Assembly: GCF_017491605.1 (NCBI RefSeq)
Contig: NZ_JAFGYY010000014.1
Span: forward strand, 115,871-179,870
Direction: 5' to 3'
DNA length: 64,000 nucleotides
Source: Pseudomonas sp. 30_B
Lineage (GTDB): Bacteria > Pseudomonadota > Gammaproteobacteria > Pseudomonadales > Pseudomonadaceae
A model generated the notes under the pieces. That model did no database searches, was not told the DNA's origin, and was given only the letters and a program-made list of their open reading frames with translations. The position numbers and the translations under genes were made by a program. Below, one piece after another: positions 17,311 to 28,403 of this stretch; positions within the stretch are counted from its first letter, which is position 1, and each line of letters starts with the position of its first letter.

Positions 17311-17498
17311 TCTTTGTTGCTCCTAGAAGCTTGCTCTTGCTCGACGTGCTTTTTGGCGACCGGGTCGTCCGCGAAGGGCAGCAGGGCGTCTTCGTCGAAA
17401 CGCTCCTTGCGCTTGCCGTTGTAGGCCCAGAGCAGTACGCCAATGAAGGCGACCATCACTACTACGGTGCCGACACCGCGAATCGTCCCGATATCCAT
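17307..17498 (-). CDS. ccoQ1: CcoQ, small cbb3 subunit, copy 1
   Basis: CcoQ stabilises cbb3 oxidase. The 63-residue protein starts MDIGTIRGVGT, has one transmembrane helix (TVVVMVAFIGVLLWAY) and a conserved charged tail with LLPFADDP. The ATG at 17498 is used; a GTG at 17507 would add three residues. It lies five bases after ccoO1 and overlaps ccoP1 by four bases. Confidence 0.9.
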   Translation of the reverse strand: MDIGTIRGVGTVVVMVAFIGVLLWAYNGKRKERFDEDALLPFADDPVAKKHVEQEQASRSNKE

Positions 17499-17503
17499 CA
17501 CCG

Positions 17504-18112
17504 TCACCGTTTGCTCTTGATGATGGTGCCGAGGCCTTGCAGGTAGGCGACGACAGCATCCATCTCGGTCTTGCCTTTGACGGCATCACGTGCACCGGCG
17601 ATGTCGTCGTCGGTGTAGGGCACGCCCAGGGTGCGCAGGGCTTCCATCTTCTTCGCCGTGTCCTTGCCATCGAGCTTGTTCTCGACCAGCCACGGGTAGG
17701 ACGGCATCTTCGACTCAGGCACTACGTTGCGCGGGTTGTACAGGTGCGCGCGATGCCAGTCGTCGGAGTAGCGGCCGCCGACGCGGGCCAGGTCCGGACC
17801 GGTACGCTTGGAGCCCCACAGGAACGGGTGGTCCCAGACGCTTTCGCCGGCGACGGAGTAGTGGCCGTAGCGCTCGGTCTCGGCGCGGAACGGACGGACC
17901 ATCTGCGAGTGGCAGCCGACGCAGCCTTCGCGGATGTAGATGTCACGGCCTTCCAGCTCCAGCGCGGTGCGCGGCCTCATGCCTTCGACCGGCTTGTTGG
18001 TCACGTCCTGGAAGAACAGCGGAACGATCTGGGTCAGGCCGCCGATGCTCACGGCGATGACCATGAAGAAGGCCAGAAGGCCGATGTTCTTCTCGACTAC
18101 TTCGTGCTTCAT
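17504..18112 (-). CDS. ccoO1: Cbb3 oxidase subunit II, copy 1 (monohaem cytochrome c)
   Basis: CcoO is the membrane-anchored monohaem cytochrome that passes electrons to CcoN. The 202-residue protein has an N-terminal membrane anchor (GLLAFFMVIAVSIGGL, residues 11-26), one haem site GCVGCHSQM (Cys64-His68), and the family sequence YGHYSVAGESVWDHPFLWGSKRTGPDLARVGG. It is almost identical to ccoO2 over its whole length. Its start abuts the ccoN1 stop (they share one base), so the operon is tightly coupled. Confidence 0.95.
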   Translation of the reverse strand: MKHEVVEKNIGLLAFFMVIAVSIGGLTQIVPLFFQDVTNKPVEGMRPRTALELEGRDIYIREGCVGCHSQMVRPFRAETERYGHYSVAGESVWDHPFLWGSKRTGPDLARVGGRYSDDWHRAHLYNPRNVVPESKMPSYPWLVENKLDGKDTAKKMEALRTLGVPYTDDDIAGARDAVKGKTEMDAVVAYLQGLGTIIKSKR

Positions 18113-19554
18113 CAGTGAGCTCCTACAGCGGGGATCTGGGCAGCGGCGTCGGCGTCAGCCTGCTTGAAACCGCGCACAGTACGGAAGGTGTTGTAGGCCA
18201 TCAGCAGCATGCCGGAGGCGAAGAAGGCGCCGCCCAGCGCACGGACCATGAAGCCCGGGTGGCTGGCCTGCAGGGCTTCCACGAAGGAGTAGGTGAGGGT
18301 GCCGTCGGCGTTGACCGCACGCCACATCAGGCCCTGGGTGATGCCGTTGACCCACATGGAGGCGATGTACAGCACGGTGCCAATGGTGGCCAGCCAGAAG
18401 TGGGCGTTGATCAGGCCCACGCTGTGCATTTGCTGACGACCGAAGACCTTCGGAATCAGGTGGTACAGGGAGCCGATGGAGATCATCGCTACCCAGCCCA
18501 GAGCGCCGGCGTGTACGTGGCCGATGGTCCAGTCGGTGTAGTGCGACAGGGAGTTGACGGTCTTGATGGCCATCATCGGGCCTTCGAAGGTGGACATGCC
18601 GTAGAAGGCCAGGGATACCACCAGGAAGCGCAGGATCGGGTCGGTGCGCAGCTTATGCCAGGCGCCGGAGAGGGTCATCATGCCGTTGATCATGCCACCC
18701 CAGCTCGGAGCCAGCAGGATCAGGGACATCGCCATGCCCAGGGACTGCGCCCAGTCCGGCAGCGCGGTGTAGTGCAGGTGGTGCGGACCGGCCCAGATGT
18801 ACAGGGTGATCAGTGCCCAGAAGTGCACGATGGACAGGCGATAGGAGTAGATCGGACGCTCGGCCTGCTTCGGAACGAAGTAGTACATCATGCCGAGGAA
18901 GCCGGTGGTCAGGAAGAAGCCCACGGCGTTGTGGCCGTACCACCACTGGATCATCGCGTCGGTCGCACCGGCGTAGATCGAGTACGACTTGAAGGCGGTT
19001 ACCGGGATTTCCATGCTGTTGACGATGTGCAGCATGGCGGTGACCACGATGAACGCACCGTAGAACCAGTTGCCCACGTAGATGTGCTTGGTCTTGCGCT
19101 TGACGATGGTGCCGAAGAACACCGCAGCGTAAGTGATCCAGACGATGGCCAGCAGGATGTCGATCGGCCACTCCAACTCGGCGTACTCCTTGGAGGAGGT
19201 GTAGCCCAGCGGCAGGGTGATGCCGGCCAGCACGATCACGGCTTGCCAACCCCAGAAGGTGAAGGCCGCGAGGCTGTCAGAAATCAGACGAGTCTGACAG
19301 GTGCGCTGTACAACGTAGTAGGAGGTGGCGAACAGAGCACAGCCGCCGAAGGCGAAGATCACCAGGTTGGTGTGCAGCGGACGCAGGCGCCCGAAACTGG
19401 TCCAGGGGAGGTCCAGGTTCAGTTGGGGCCAAACCAACTGTGAGGCGATGTAAACACCGAGCCCCATTCCAAGTATCCCCCAGACCACCGTCATGATGGC
19501 GAACTGGCGGATGACCTTATAGTTATAAGCAGTCGGACTGATTGCTGTGCTCAT
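18112..19554 (-). CDS. ccoN1: Cbb3 oxidase catalytic subunit I, copy 1
   Basis: CcoN binds haem b and the haem b3/Cu-B site and reduces oxygen to water with high affinity while pumping protons. The 480-residue protein has 12 or so membrane helices and characteristic histidine motifs: RPLHTNLVIFAFGG, WWYGHNAVGFFLT, GPHHLHYTALPDW and GHVHAGALGW. The ATG at 19554 (MSTAISPTAYNYK) matches ccoN2 and known CcoN N-termini; an extension to 19632 is unsupported. No Anr box is visible in the 330 bases upstream, in keeping with the constitutive Cco-1 of P. aeruginosa. It heads ccoN-O-Q-P copy 1. Confidence 0.95.
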   Translation of the reverse strand: MSTAISPTAYNYKVIRQFAIMTVVWGILGMGLGVYIASQLVWPQLNLDLPWTSFGRLRPLHTNLVIFAFGGCALFATSYYVVQRTCQTRLISDSLAAFTFWGWQAVIVLAGITLPLGYTSSKEYAELEWPIDILLAIVWITYAAVFFGTIVKRKTKHIYVGNWFYGAFIVVTAMLHIVNSMEIPVTAFKSYSIYAGATDAMIQWWYGHNAVGFFLTTGFLGMMYYFVPKQAERPIYSYRLSIVHFWALITLYIWAGPHHLHYTALPDWAQSLGMAMSLILLAPSWGGMINGMMTLSGAWHKLRTDPILRFLVVSLAFYGMSTFEGPMMAIKTVNSLSHYTDWTIGHVHAGALGWVAMISIGSLYHLIPKVFGRQQMHSVGLINAHFWLATIGTVLYIASMWVNGITQGLMWRAVNADGTLTYSFVEALQASHPGFMVRALGGAFFASGMLLMAYNTFRTVRGFKQADADAAAQIPAVGAH

Positions 19555-19887
19555 TCTAAGGTTCCACGGTTTTTGAGTATTTATGGACAAAAAAACGGCG
19601 GCAAGTATGGAGAAAGCAGATAGGCAATGCAACGCGCCAGGCCTAGGCCCAAGGCCGGTTCGATGCTTGCTTCAGAGCGCTTTCGGCCGCTGTCCGCCAG
19701 TTATTCCGAGCCGCTCGGGTCAAACCTGAGTCAGGTCAGGTTAGTCATATTGCAGGTTTGCGAATGGAAACCAGCTTAGACGCGAACTTTGAGGGTGTGA
19801 AGAAAGGGGACGGGGAGGGTGCGACACTTCGTCGCGAGGGGCGGGAGGAACTCGCGCCCGGTAACGGGCGCGAGTGGTGGAGCGGAT
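19555..19887. other. Intergenic region between the two cbb3 operons
   Basis: These 333 bases contain the ccoN1 promoter region and the 3' end region of operon 2. I see no TTGAT-N4-ATCAA site and no coding sequence. A strong hairpin near the right end (ACTCGCGCCCG/CGGGCGCGAGT, 19850-19875) lies 12 bases beyond the ccoP2 stop and probably ends the operon 2 transcript, though it lacks a clear T tract. Confidence 0.6.
19850..19875 (-). terminator. Hairpin after ccoP2
   Basis: ACTCGCGCCCG and CGGGCGCGAGT pair perfectly around GTAA. It directly follows the ccoP2 stop on the minus strand. There is no good T run, so it may act as a 3'-end stabiliser rather than a strict intrinsic terminator. Confidence 0.55.
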
Positions 19888-20811
19888 TTACTTGGCCTGG
19901 CCGGAGATGTTGTAGATGTAGGCGGCGAGGATGTGCACCTTGTCCTTGCCCAGGTATTGCTCCTGCGCCGGCATCTGGCCCTGGCGGCCGTGGCGGATGG
20001 TCTGCTGCAGTTGTGCGTAGCTGGAACCGTAGATGAACGCGCCCGGGTGGGTCAGGTTCGGTGCGCCCATCAGCGCGTTGCCCTTGCCTTCCGGCCCGTG
20101 GCAGGCGACGCAGTTGGTGGCGAAGACCTTGCCGCCGTTGTCGACCTGTTCTTCGGTCACGCCTTCGGGCAGCTTGCGGCCGTCCAGTTTGGCGGTGACG
20201 AAGGCGGCCACGTCCTGCACGCCCTTGTCGCCCAGCACATCGCCCCAGGCCGGCATGGCCGCATGACGGCCGCCGAGGATGGTGGTCTCGATGCTCTTGG
20301 CGTCGCCGCCCCAGCGCCAGTCGGCGTCGGTCAGGTTCGGGAAGCCGACCGCGCCCTTGGCATCGGAGCCATGGCAGATGGAGCAGTAAGTGGCGAAGAG
20401 ACGCTCGCCCATTTTCAGGGCTTGCGGGTCCTTGGCCACTTCTTCCACGGGCATCGCAGCGTATTTGGCGAAGATCGGGCCATATTTATCCTTGGCCAGG
20501 GCTTCTTCACGCTCCCATTGCTTGTCTTGGGTCCAGCCGCCGTCGTAGCCCGGCAGGATGCCTTTCCAGTTGCCCAGTCCCGGATAGAGCACCAGGTAGC
20601 CGGCGGCGAACACGATGGTGCCGACGAACAGCATGAACCACCACTTCGGCAGCGGGTTGTCGTATTCCTCGATACCGTCGAAGGCGTGGCCCATGGTCTG
20701 GTCGGTGGTGTTCGCGGACTGGCCGCTGCGGGTGGCGAAGACCAGCCACAGCAGGGCGATCAGCGAGCCGACTGTTAGTACGGTGACGTACAGACTCCAG
20801 AAGGTAGTCAT
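19888..20811 (-). CDS. ccoP2: Cbb3 oxidase subunit III, copy 2 (dihaem cytochrome c)
   Basis: The second CcoP is 307 residues. It has two N-terminal membrane segments, the HAFDGIEEYDNPLPKWW stretch near residue 42 and two haem c sites, CSICH at 143-147 and CVACH at 234-238. It is shorter than ccoP1 in the linker after residue 90 and ends in ILAAYIYNISGQAK instead of the charged ccoP1 tail. These differences make ccoP the most diverged of the duplicated subunits. It overlaps ccoQ2 by four bases. Confidence 0.95.
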   Translation of the reverse strand: MTTFWSLYVTVLTVGSLIALLWLVFATRSGQSANTTDQTMGHAFDGIEEYDNPLPKWWFMLFVGTIVFAAGYLVLYPGLGNWKGILPGYDGGWTQDKQWEREEALAKDKYGPIFAKYAAMPVEEVAKDPQALKMGERLFATYCSICHGSDAKGAVGFPNLTDADWRWGGDAKSIETTILGGRHAAMPAWGDVLGDKGVQDVAAFVTAKLDGRKLPEGVTEEQVDNGGKVFATNCVACHGPEGKGNALMGAPNLTHPGAFIYGSSYAQLQQTIRHGRQGQMPAQEQYLGKDKVHILAAYIYNISGQAK

Positions 20812-20999
20812 GCGTTGTTGCTCCTAGAAGCTTGCTCTTGCTCAGCGTGCCGCTTGGCCATCGGGTCATCCGCGAAGGGCAGCAGGGCGTCCTCGTCGAA
20901 ACGCTGCTTGCGCTTGCCGCTGTAGGTCCAGAGCAGTACGCCGATGAAGGCGGCCATCACGATGACGGTGCCCAGGCCGCGAATAGTCCCGATATCCAA
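20808..20999 (-). CDS. ccoQ2: CcoQ, small cbb3 subunit, copy 2 (non-ATG start)
   Basis: A 63-residue small subunit, one transmembrane helix (TVIVMAAFIGVLLWTY) plus the LLPFADDP tail, very close to ccoQ1. The position of the ccoQ1 ATG is TTG here (TTGGATATCGGG), so the gene starts either at that TTG (20999) or at the GTG at 21008, which overlaps the ccoO2 stop. Both agree with the frame; I list the TTG because it aligns with copy 1. A weak start could lower CcoQ production from this operon. It overlaps ccoP2 by four bases. Confidence 0.8.
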   Translation of the reverse strand: MDIGTIRGLGTVIVMAAFIGVLLWTYSGKRKQRFDEDALLPFADDPMAKRHAEQEQASRSNNA

Positions 21000-21004
21000 T
21001 GCTG

Positions 21005-21613
21005 TCACCGCTTGTTCTTGATGGAGGTGCCGAGGACCTGCAGGTACGCAACGACAGCGTCCATTTCGGTCTTCCCTTTGACGGCGTCGCTGGCGCCGGC
21101 GATGTCGTCGTCCGTGTAGGGCACGCCCATGACGCGCATCACTTCCAGCTTCTTCGCCGTGTCCTTGCCATCGAGCTTGTTCTCGACCAGCCAGGGGTAG
21201 GCGGGCATCTTCGACTCCGGCACCACGTTGCGCGGGTTGTACAGGTGCGCGCGGTGCCAGTCGTCGGAGTAGCGGCCGCCGACGCGGGCCAGGTCCGGAC
21301 CGGTACGCTTGGAGCCCCACAGGAACGGGTGGTCCCAGACGCTCTCACCGGCGACGGAGTAGTGACCGTAGCGCTCGGTCTCGGCGCGGAACGGACGGAT
21401 CATCTGCGAGTGGCAGCCGACGCAGCCTTCGCGGATGTAGATGTCACGGCCTTCCAGCTGCAGGGCGGTGTAGGGCTTCATGCCTTCCACCGGGGTGTTG
21501 GTCACGTCCTGGAAGAACAGCGGAACGATCTGGGTCAGGCCGCCGATGCTCACGGCCACCGCCATGCACAGCGCCAGCAGGCCGACGTTTTTTTCGAGTA
21601 CTTCGTGTTTCAT
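21005..21613 (-). CDS. ccoO2: Cbb3 oxidase subunit II, copy 2 (monohaem cytochrome c)
   Basis: The second CcoO, 202 residues, has the N-terminal anchor and one haem site GCVGCHSQM (Cys64-His68). It is nearly identical to ccoO1, with differences mainly in the anchor (GLLALCMAVAVSIGG) and scattered positions. It lies ten bases after ccoN2 in the same operon. Confidence 0.95.
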   Translation of the reverse strand: MKHEVLEKNVGLLALCMAVAVSIGGLTQIVPLFFQDVTNTPVEGMKPYTALQLEGRDIYIREGCVGCHSQMIRPFRAETERYGHYSVAGESVWDHPFLWGSKRTGPDLARVGGRYSDDWHRAHLYNPRNVVPESKMPAYPWLVENKLDGKDTAKKLEVMRVMGVPYTDDDIAGASDAVKGKTEMDAVVAYLQVLGTSIKNKR

Positions 21614-21623
21614 GTCGGTCTCC

Positions 21624-23048
21624 TCAGGCCATCTGCGCCGCGGCGTGCATTTCAGCCGGCTTGGCGGCTGCTACAGTGCGCCAGGTGTTGTAGGCCATGA
21701 CCAGCATGCCCATCAGGAACACCGCGCCACCGATCATCCGCACGATGAAGCCGGGGTGGCCGGCGGCCAGGGCTTCGACGAAGGAGTAGGTGAGGGTGCC
21801 GTCGGCGTTCACTGCACGCCACATCAGGCCCTGGGTGATGCCGTTGACCCACATGGAGGCGATGTAGAGAACGGTGCCGATGGTGGCCAGCCAGAAGTGG
21901 GCATTGATCAGCCCCACGCTGTGCATCTGCTCGCGACCGAAGACTTTCGGGATCATGTGGTAGAGCGAGCCGATGGACACCATGGCGACCCAGCCCAGGG
22001 CGCCGGCATGTACGTGGCCGATGGTCCAGTCGGTGTAATGGGAGAGGGCGTTGACGGTCTTGATGGCCATCATCGGGCCTTCGAAGGTGGACATGCCGTA
22101 GAAGGCCAGGGACACCACCAGGAAGCGCAGGATCGGGTCGGTGCGCAGCTTATGCCAGGCACCGGAGAGGGTCATCATGCCGTTGATCATGCCGCCCCAG
22201 CTCGGCGCCAGCAGGATCAGGGACATCACCATGCCGAGGCTCTGCGCCCAGTCCGGCAGCGCGGTGTAGTGCAGGTGGTGCGGACCGGCCCAGATGTAAA
22301 CGGCGATCAGCGCCCAGAAGTGCACGATGGACAGGCGGTAGGAGTAGACCGGACGCTCGGCCTGCTTGGGTACGAAGTAGTACATCATTCCCAGGAAGCC
22401 GGCGGTCAGGAAGAAGCCCACGGCGTTGTGGCCGTACCACCACTGGATCATGGCGTCGGTCGCGCCCGAGTACAGCGAGTAGGACTTGGTCAGGCTGACC
22501 GGGATTTCCAGGTTGTTGACCACGTGCAGGATCGCCACGGTCAGGATGAAGCCGCCGAAGAACCAGTTGCCCACATAGATGTGCTTGGTCTTGCGCTTCA
22601 GCAGCGTGCCGAAGAAGACGATGGCGTAGGAAACCCAGACGATGGTGATCAGGATATCGATCGGCCATTCCAGCTCGGCATATTCCTTGGAGGAAGTCAG
22701 GCCCAGCGGCAGGGTGATGGCGGCACACAGGATCACCAGCTGCCAACCCCAGAAGGTGAAGGAAGCGAGCGTGTCGGAGAACAGGCGGGTCTGGCAGGTA
22801 CGCTGCACCGAGTAATAGCTGGTGGCGAACAGTGCGCAGCCGCCGAAGGCGAAGATCACCGCATTGGTATGCAGCGGGCGCAGGCGCCCGAAGCTCGTCC
22901 AGGGTAGGCCGAGGTTGAGTTCTGGCCACACCAGCTGCGCGGCGATCAGGACACCGACGGCCATGCCGACGATCCCCCACACCACTGTCATAATGGCGAA
23001 CTGGCGGACCACCTTATAGTTATAAGCGGTCTGATTGGTTGTGCTCAT
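21624..23048 (-). CDS. ccoN2: Cbb3 oxidase catalytic subunit I, copy 2
   Basis: The second catalytic subunit, 474 residues, begins MSTTNQTAYNYKVVRQFAIM. All haem and copper histidine motifs seen in ccoN1 are present. Residues from about 200 to 440 are almost unchanged between the copies, while N-terminal helices and the C-terminal tail differ. A perfect Anr box at 23194-23207 lies 150 bases upstream, so this operon should be induced at low oxygen. That matches the Anr-dependent Cco-2 of P. aeruginosa. Confidence 0.95.
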   Translation of the reverse strand: MSTTNQTAYNYKVVRQFAIMTVVWGIVGMAVGVLIAAQLVWPELNLGLPWTSFGRLRPLHTNAVIFAFGGCALFATSYYSVQRTCQTRLFSDTLASFTFWGWQLVILCAAITLPLGLTSSKEYAELEWPIDILITIVWVSYAIVFFGTLLKRKTKHIYVGNWFFGGFILTVAILHVVNNLEIPVSLTKSYSLYSGATDAMIQWWYGHNAVGFFLTAGFLGMMYYFVPKQAERPVYSYRLSIVHFWALIAVYIWAGPHHLHYTALPDWAQSLGMVMSLILLAPSWGGMINGMMTLSGAWHKLRTDPILRFLVVSLAFYGMSTFEGPMMAIKTVNALSHYTDWTIGHVHAGALGWVAMVSIGSLYHMIPKVFGREQMHSVGLINAHFWLATIGTVLYIASMWVNGITQGLMWRAVNADGTLTYSFVEALAAGHPGFIVRMIGGAVFLMGMLVMAYNTWRTVAAAKPAEMHAAAQMA

Positions 23049-23168
23049 TTATGGGCTTCCATCCACGGTTATGGGCTATGCCCATCCCGGCAGGTTTTTT
23101 ACGGCTTACGGCGTATGCCGCCCCTCCCCCTTGGGATAGGTACTAATTCGGAATTAGCGGAGTGAAGG

Positions 23169-23876
23169 ATGGATAAAGGCCCCTCGCGGAATATTGATTC
23201 TGATCAATTGCCGTCAGAAACCCGGAAAGCTCTGGCCTGCGGTGCTTTGTCGCTGCTGCGGAACCCGGTCGTGGGAGAGCTGTCGGCGACGCTGGTCCTT
23301 GCCCATGGCGCGGGAGCGCCGATGGACAGTCCGTTCATGGACGAGATTGCCGCGCGCCTGGCCCAACGGGGTATCTCGGTGGTGCGCTTCGAGTTCCCCT
23401 ATATGGCCATGCGGCGGGAGGATGGTCGCCGGCGTCCGCCGAACCCGCAGAAGCAGCTGCTGGAGTGCTGGCGCGCGGTCTATGCGCAGGTGCGTGCCGA
23501 GGTGCCCGGCAAGCTGGCCATTGGTGGCAAATCCATGGGCGGGCGCATGGCCAGCCTGCTGGCGGACGAGCTGGGCGCCGATGCGCTGGTCTGCCTGGGC
23601 TATCCCTTCTATGCCGCCGGCAAGCCGGAGAAGCCGCGCGTGGCGCACCTGGCCGAATTGAAGACGCCGACCCTGATCGTCCAGGGCGAGCGCGATGCGC
23701 TGGGTGATCGACCCACGGTCGAGGGCTACGCCTTGTCGCCAGCCATCCGGCTGCACTGGCTGGCGGCTGCCGACCATGATCTCAAGCCGCTCAAGGCTTC
23801 GGGGCTGACCCATGGGCAGCATCTGGACGCGACGGCGGAGTCTGTCGGCGAATTCCTGAGGAATTTGCCCGGCTGA
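23169..23876 (+). CDS. Alpha/beta hydrolase, KANL3/Tex30-like
   Basis: A 235-residue alpha/beta hydrolase. The nucleophile elbow is GGKSMGGRM near residue 118, an oxyanion-loop LAHGAGAPMDS lies near residue 43, an acid candidate is in VQGERDALG near residue 177 and a histidine in AAADHDLKPLK near residue 198, so a Ser-Asp-His triad is plausible. The substrate is unknown. The ATG at 23169 has GGAG six bases upstream. It is divergent from ccoN2, and the Anr box of that operon lies inside its first 13 codons, an unusual overlap. Confidence 0.8.
   Translation: MDKGPSRNIDSDQLPSETRKALACGALSLLRNPVVGELSATLVLAHGAGAPMDSPFMDEIAARLAQRGISVVRFEFPYMAMRREDGRRRPPNPQKQLLECWRAVYAQVRAEVPGKLAIGGKSMGGRMASLLADELGADALVCLGYPFYAAGKPEKPRVAHLAELKTPTLIVQGERDALGDRPTVEGYALSPAIRLHWLAAADHDLKPLKASGLTHGQHLDATAESVGEFLRNLPG
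23194..23207 (-). promoter_or_regulatory. Perfect Anr/FNR box for the ccoN2 operon
   Basis: TTGATTCTGATCAA matches TTGAT-N4-ATCAA exactly. It is 152 bases upstream of the ccoN2 ATG; with the box at -41.5 the transcript would start near 23159, giving a leader of about 110 bases. The site falls within codons 9-13 of the divergent hydrolase gene. Confidence 0.85.
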
Positions 23877-23879
23877 ATG

Positions 23880-23908
23880 AAAAAGCCCGTCTCAAGGACG
23901 GGCTTTTT
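23880..23908. terminator. Bidirectional terminator between hydrolase and aer
   Basis: AAAAAGCCCGTC pairs with GACGGGCTTTTT around TCAAG. It serves the converging hydrolase (plus) and aer (minus) genes. Confidence 0.9.
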
Positions 23909-23926
23909 CATTCAGGTCATCGCACT

Positions 23927-25492
23927 TCAGCGATTGAACCGCTCCACCAGCGAATACTGGCGGTGCGCGGTCTGCGTCAGCTCCTCGCTGAGCTGCGCGG
24001 TACGCTGTGCTTCGCCGGAAGTCTGGTCAGCCAGGTCGGCGATGGTACTGATGTTGCGGTTGATCTCTTCAGCCACCGCGCTCTGTTCTTCGGCTGCGGC
24101 GGCGATCTGGGTGGTCATCTCGGTGATGTTGGCCACCGCGTCGCTGATGCCCACCAGGGCGTTGTCGGCACGCAGTACCCGCTCCACGCCTTCATCGGCC
24201 TGACGGCGGCCGGCCTCCATGGCGCGCACGGCCTCGGTGGCAGTGTTCTGCAGGTTGGCGATCAACTGGTGGATCTGCCCGGTGGATTCGGCGGTGCGTT
24301 GGGCCAGGGAGCGGACCTCGTCGGCCACTACGGCGAAGCCCCGGCCCATTTCGCCGGCGCGGGCGGCCTCGATGGCGGCGTTGAGCGCCAGCAGGTTGGT
24401 CTGGTCGGCGATGCCCTTGATCACATCCACCACGCCGCCGATTTCATTGCTGTCGCGGGCGAGCTGGCTGACCGCTTCGCCGGTTTCGCCCACCGAGCTG
24501 GACAGGCGCTGCATGGCCTCGCGAGTTTCCGCGGCGATCAGCCGACCCTGGCTGGTCAGGTCGTTGGCCTGGCGGGTGGCGTCGGCGGTGCGCTGTACGT
24601 TGTCGGCCACTTCCTGGGTGGTGGCGGCCATCTGGTTGACCGCCGTTGCCACCTGTTCGGTCTCCTGGCGCTGGCGATCCAGGCCGGCGGAGCTGTGGTG
24701 CGCCAGGGTGTCGGCTTCGCGGGCCTGTTCGGTCAGGGATTCGGCCGTGTCCTGCAGACGGGTCAGGCAGGTCTTCAGGCGCGCTTCCTGGCTGAGGATG
24801 GACATTTCCAGCCGCGCCTGCGCGCCACGGCTGTCGGTATACATCTGCGCGATCAGCGGATCGGAGGTGGTCTGTTCGGCCAGCTGCAGCAGACGCTTGA
24901 GACCACGTTGCTGCCAGCCCAGGCCCGCGAGGCCCAGCGGGATCGAGAGCAGCGCGGCGAGCAGGAAGCCCCAGTGGGAGTCCAGCCAGGCGCCGATGAG
25001 GAAGGCGATCTGGCCGATCAGGATGAACGGCAGCCAGTCCAGCAGCACGGGCAACCAGCGGTCGCGGCTGGGGATGGCCGATTTACCGGCGTTGATTCGC
25101 GCGTACAGCGCCTCGGCGCGGCGCACCTGCTCGGCGGTGGGCTTCACCCGCACCGACTCGAAGCCGACGATTTCGTTGCGTTCGAAGACCGGCGTGACAT
25201 AGGCGCTGACCCAGTAGTGGTCGCCGTTCTTGCAGCGGTTCTTGACGATGCCCATCCATGGCCGGCCCTTCTTCAGGGTGCCCCACATGTGCGCGAAGAC
25301 CGCCGGCGGCACGTCCGGGTGGCGCACCAGGTTGTGCGGCGCGCCCAGCAGTTCCTCGCGGGAGAAGCCGCTGACGGCGGTGAAGGCGTCGTTGGAGTAG
25401 GTGATCACGCCACGGGCGTCGGTGGTGGAGATCAGTCGCTGGTCGGCGGGGAAGGTGCGTTCACGCTGGGTGATCGGCTGGTTGTTGCGCAT
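23927..25492 (-). CDS. aer: Aer-type aerotaxis receptor (PAS-MCP)
   Basis: A 521-residue methyl-accepting chemotaxis protein that senses redox or oxygen through an N-terminal PAS domain (about residues 10-115; GVITYSNDAFTAVSGFSREELLG, then HPDVP and WMGIVKNRCKNGDHYW, the FAD-binding type). Two adjacent hydrophobic stretches near residues 155-195 form a membrane hairpin. The C-terminal signalling hairpin tip reads VVDVIKGIADQTNLLALNAA and continues EAARAGEMGRGFAVVADEVR. The length and order match P. aeruginosa Aer. The ATG at 25492 is used. It belongs functionally with the microaerobic genes nearby, guiding cells to suitable oxygen. Only a TTGAT half-site is seen upstream. Confidence 0.9.
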   Translation of the reverse strand: MRNNQPITQRERTFPADQRLISTTDARGVITYSNDAFTAVSGFSREELLGAPHNLVRHPDVPPAVFAHMWGTLKKGRPWMGIVKNRCKNGDHYWVSAYVTPVFERNEIVGFESVRVKPTAEQVRRAEALYARINAGKSAIPSRDRWLPVLLDWLPFILIGQIAFLIGAWLDSHWGFLLAALLSIPLGLAGLGWQQRGLKRLLQLAEQTTSDPLIAQMYTDSRGAQARLEMSILSQEARLKTCLTRLQDTAESLTEQAREADTLAHHSSAGLDRQRQETEQVATAVNQMAATTQEVADNVQRTADATRQANDLTSQGRLIAAETREAMQRLSSSVGETGEAVSQLARDSNEIGGVVDVIKGIADQTNLLALNAAIEAARAGEMGRGFAVVADEVRSLAQRTAESTGQIHQLIANLQNTATEAVRAMEAGRRQADEGVERVLRADNALVGISDAVANITEMTTQIAAAAEEQSAVAEEINRNISTIADLADQTSGEAQRTAQLSEELTQTAHRQYSLVERFNR

Positions 25493-25636
25493 GGGAGGAG
25501 AATTCCACAGCAGAAGCAAATCGCTTGGTCAGGCTATCGGCCGCCGGACCGGCAAGTTGATGGTTGTTTCGGAAAAATGTCAGAGCAGCACAGGACGATA
25601 GCTGGGTGCCATCAGTCACGGAATCCTGCGAAAGTC

Positions 25637-25662
25637 GCGGGCGGCCCATTGCGGGCCGCCGC
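25637..25662 (-). terminator. Hairpin downstream of acnA
   Basis: A GC-rich stem, GCGGGCGGCCC with GGGCCGCCGC, lies just beyond the acnA stop. The T tract is poor (GACTTTCG), so this is a tentative call. Confidence 0.5.
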
Positions 25663-25670
25663 GTTGGGGC

Positions 25671-28403
<2,733 letters not shown>

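Noticed and set aside
16345..23048. Near-identical repeats of several kilobases as a possible assembly artefact
   Set aside because: The two cbb3 operons differ in ccoP length, ccoN ends, ccoQ start codon and upstream regions, and tandem cbb3 operons are known in Pseudomonas.
25540..25570. Possible Anr box upstream of aer
   Set aside because: Only one half-site (TTGAT) is present; the second half does not match ATCAA.
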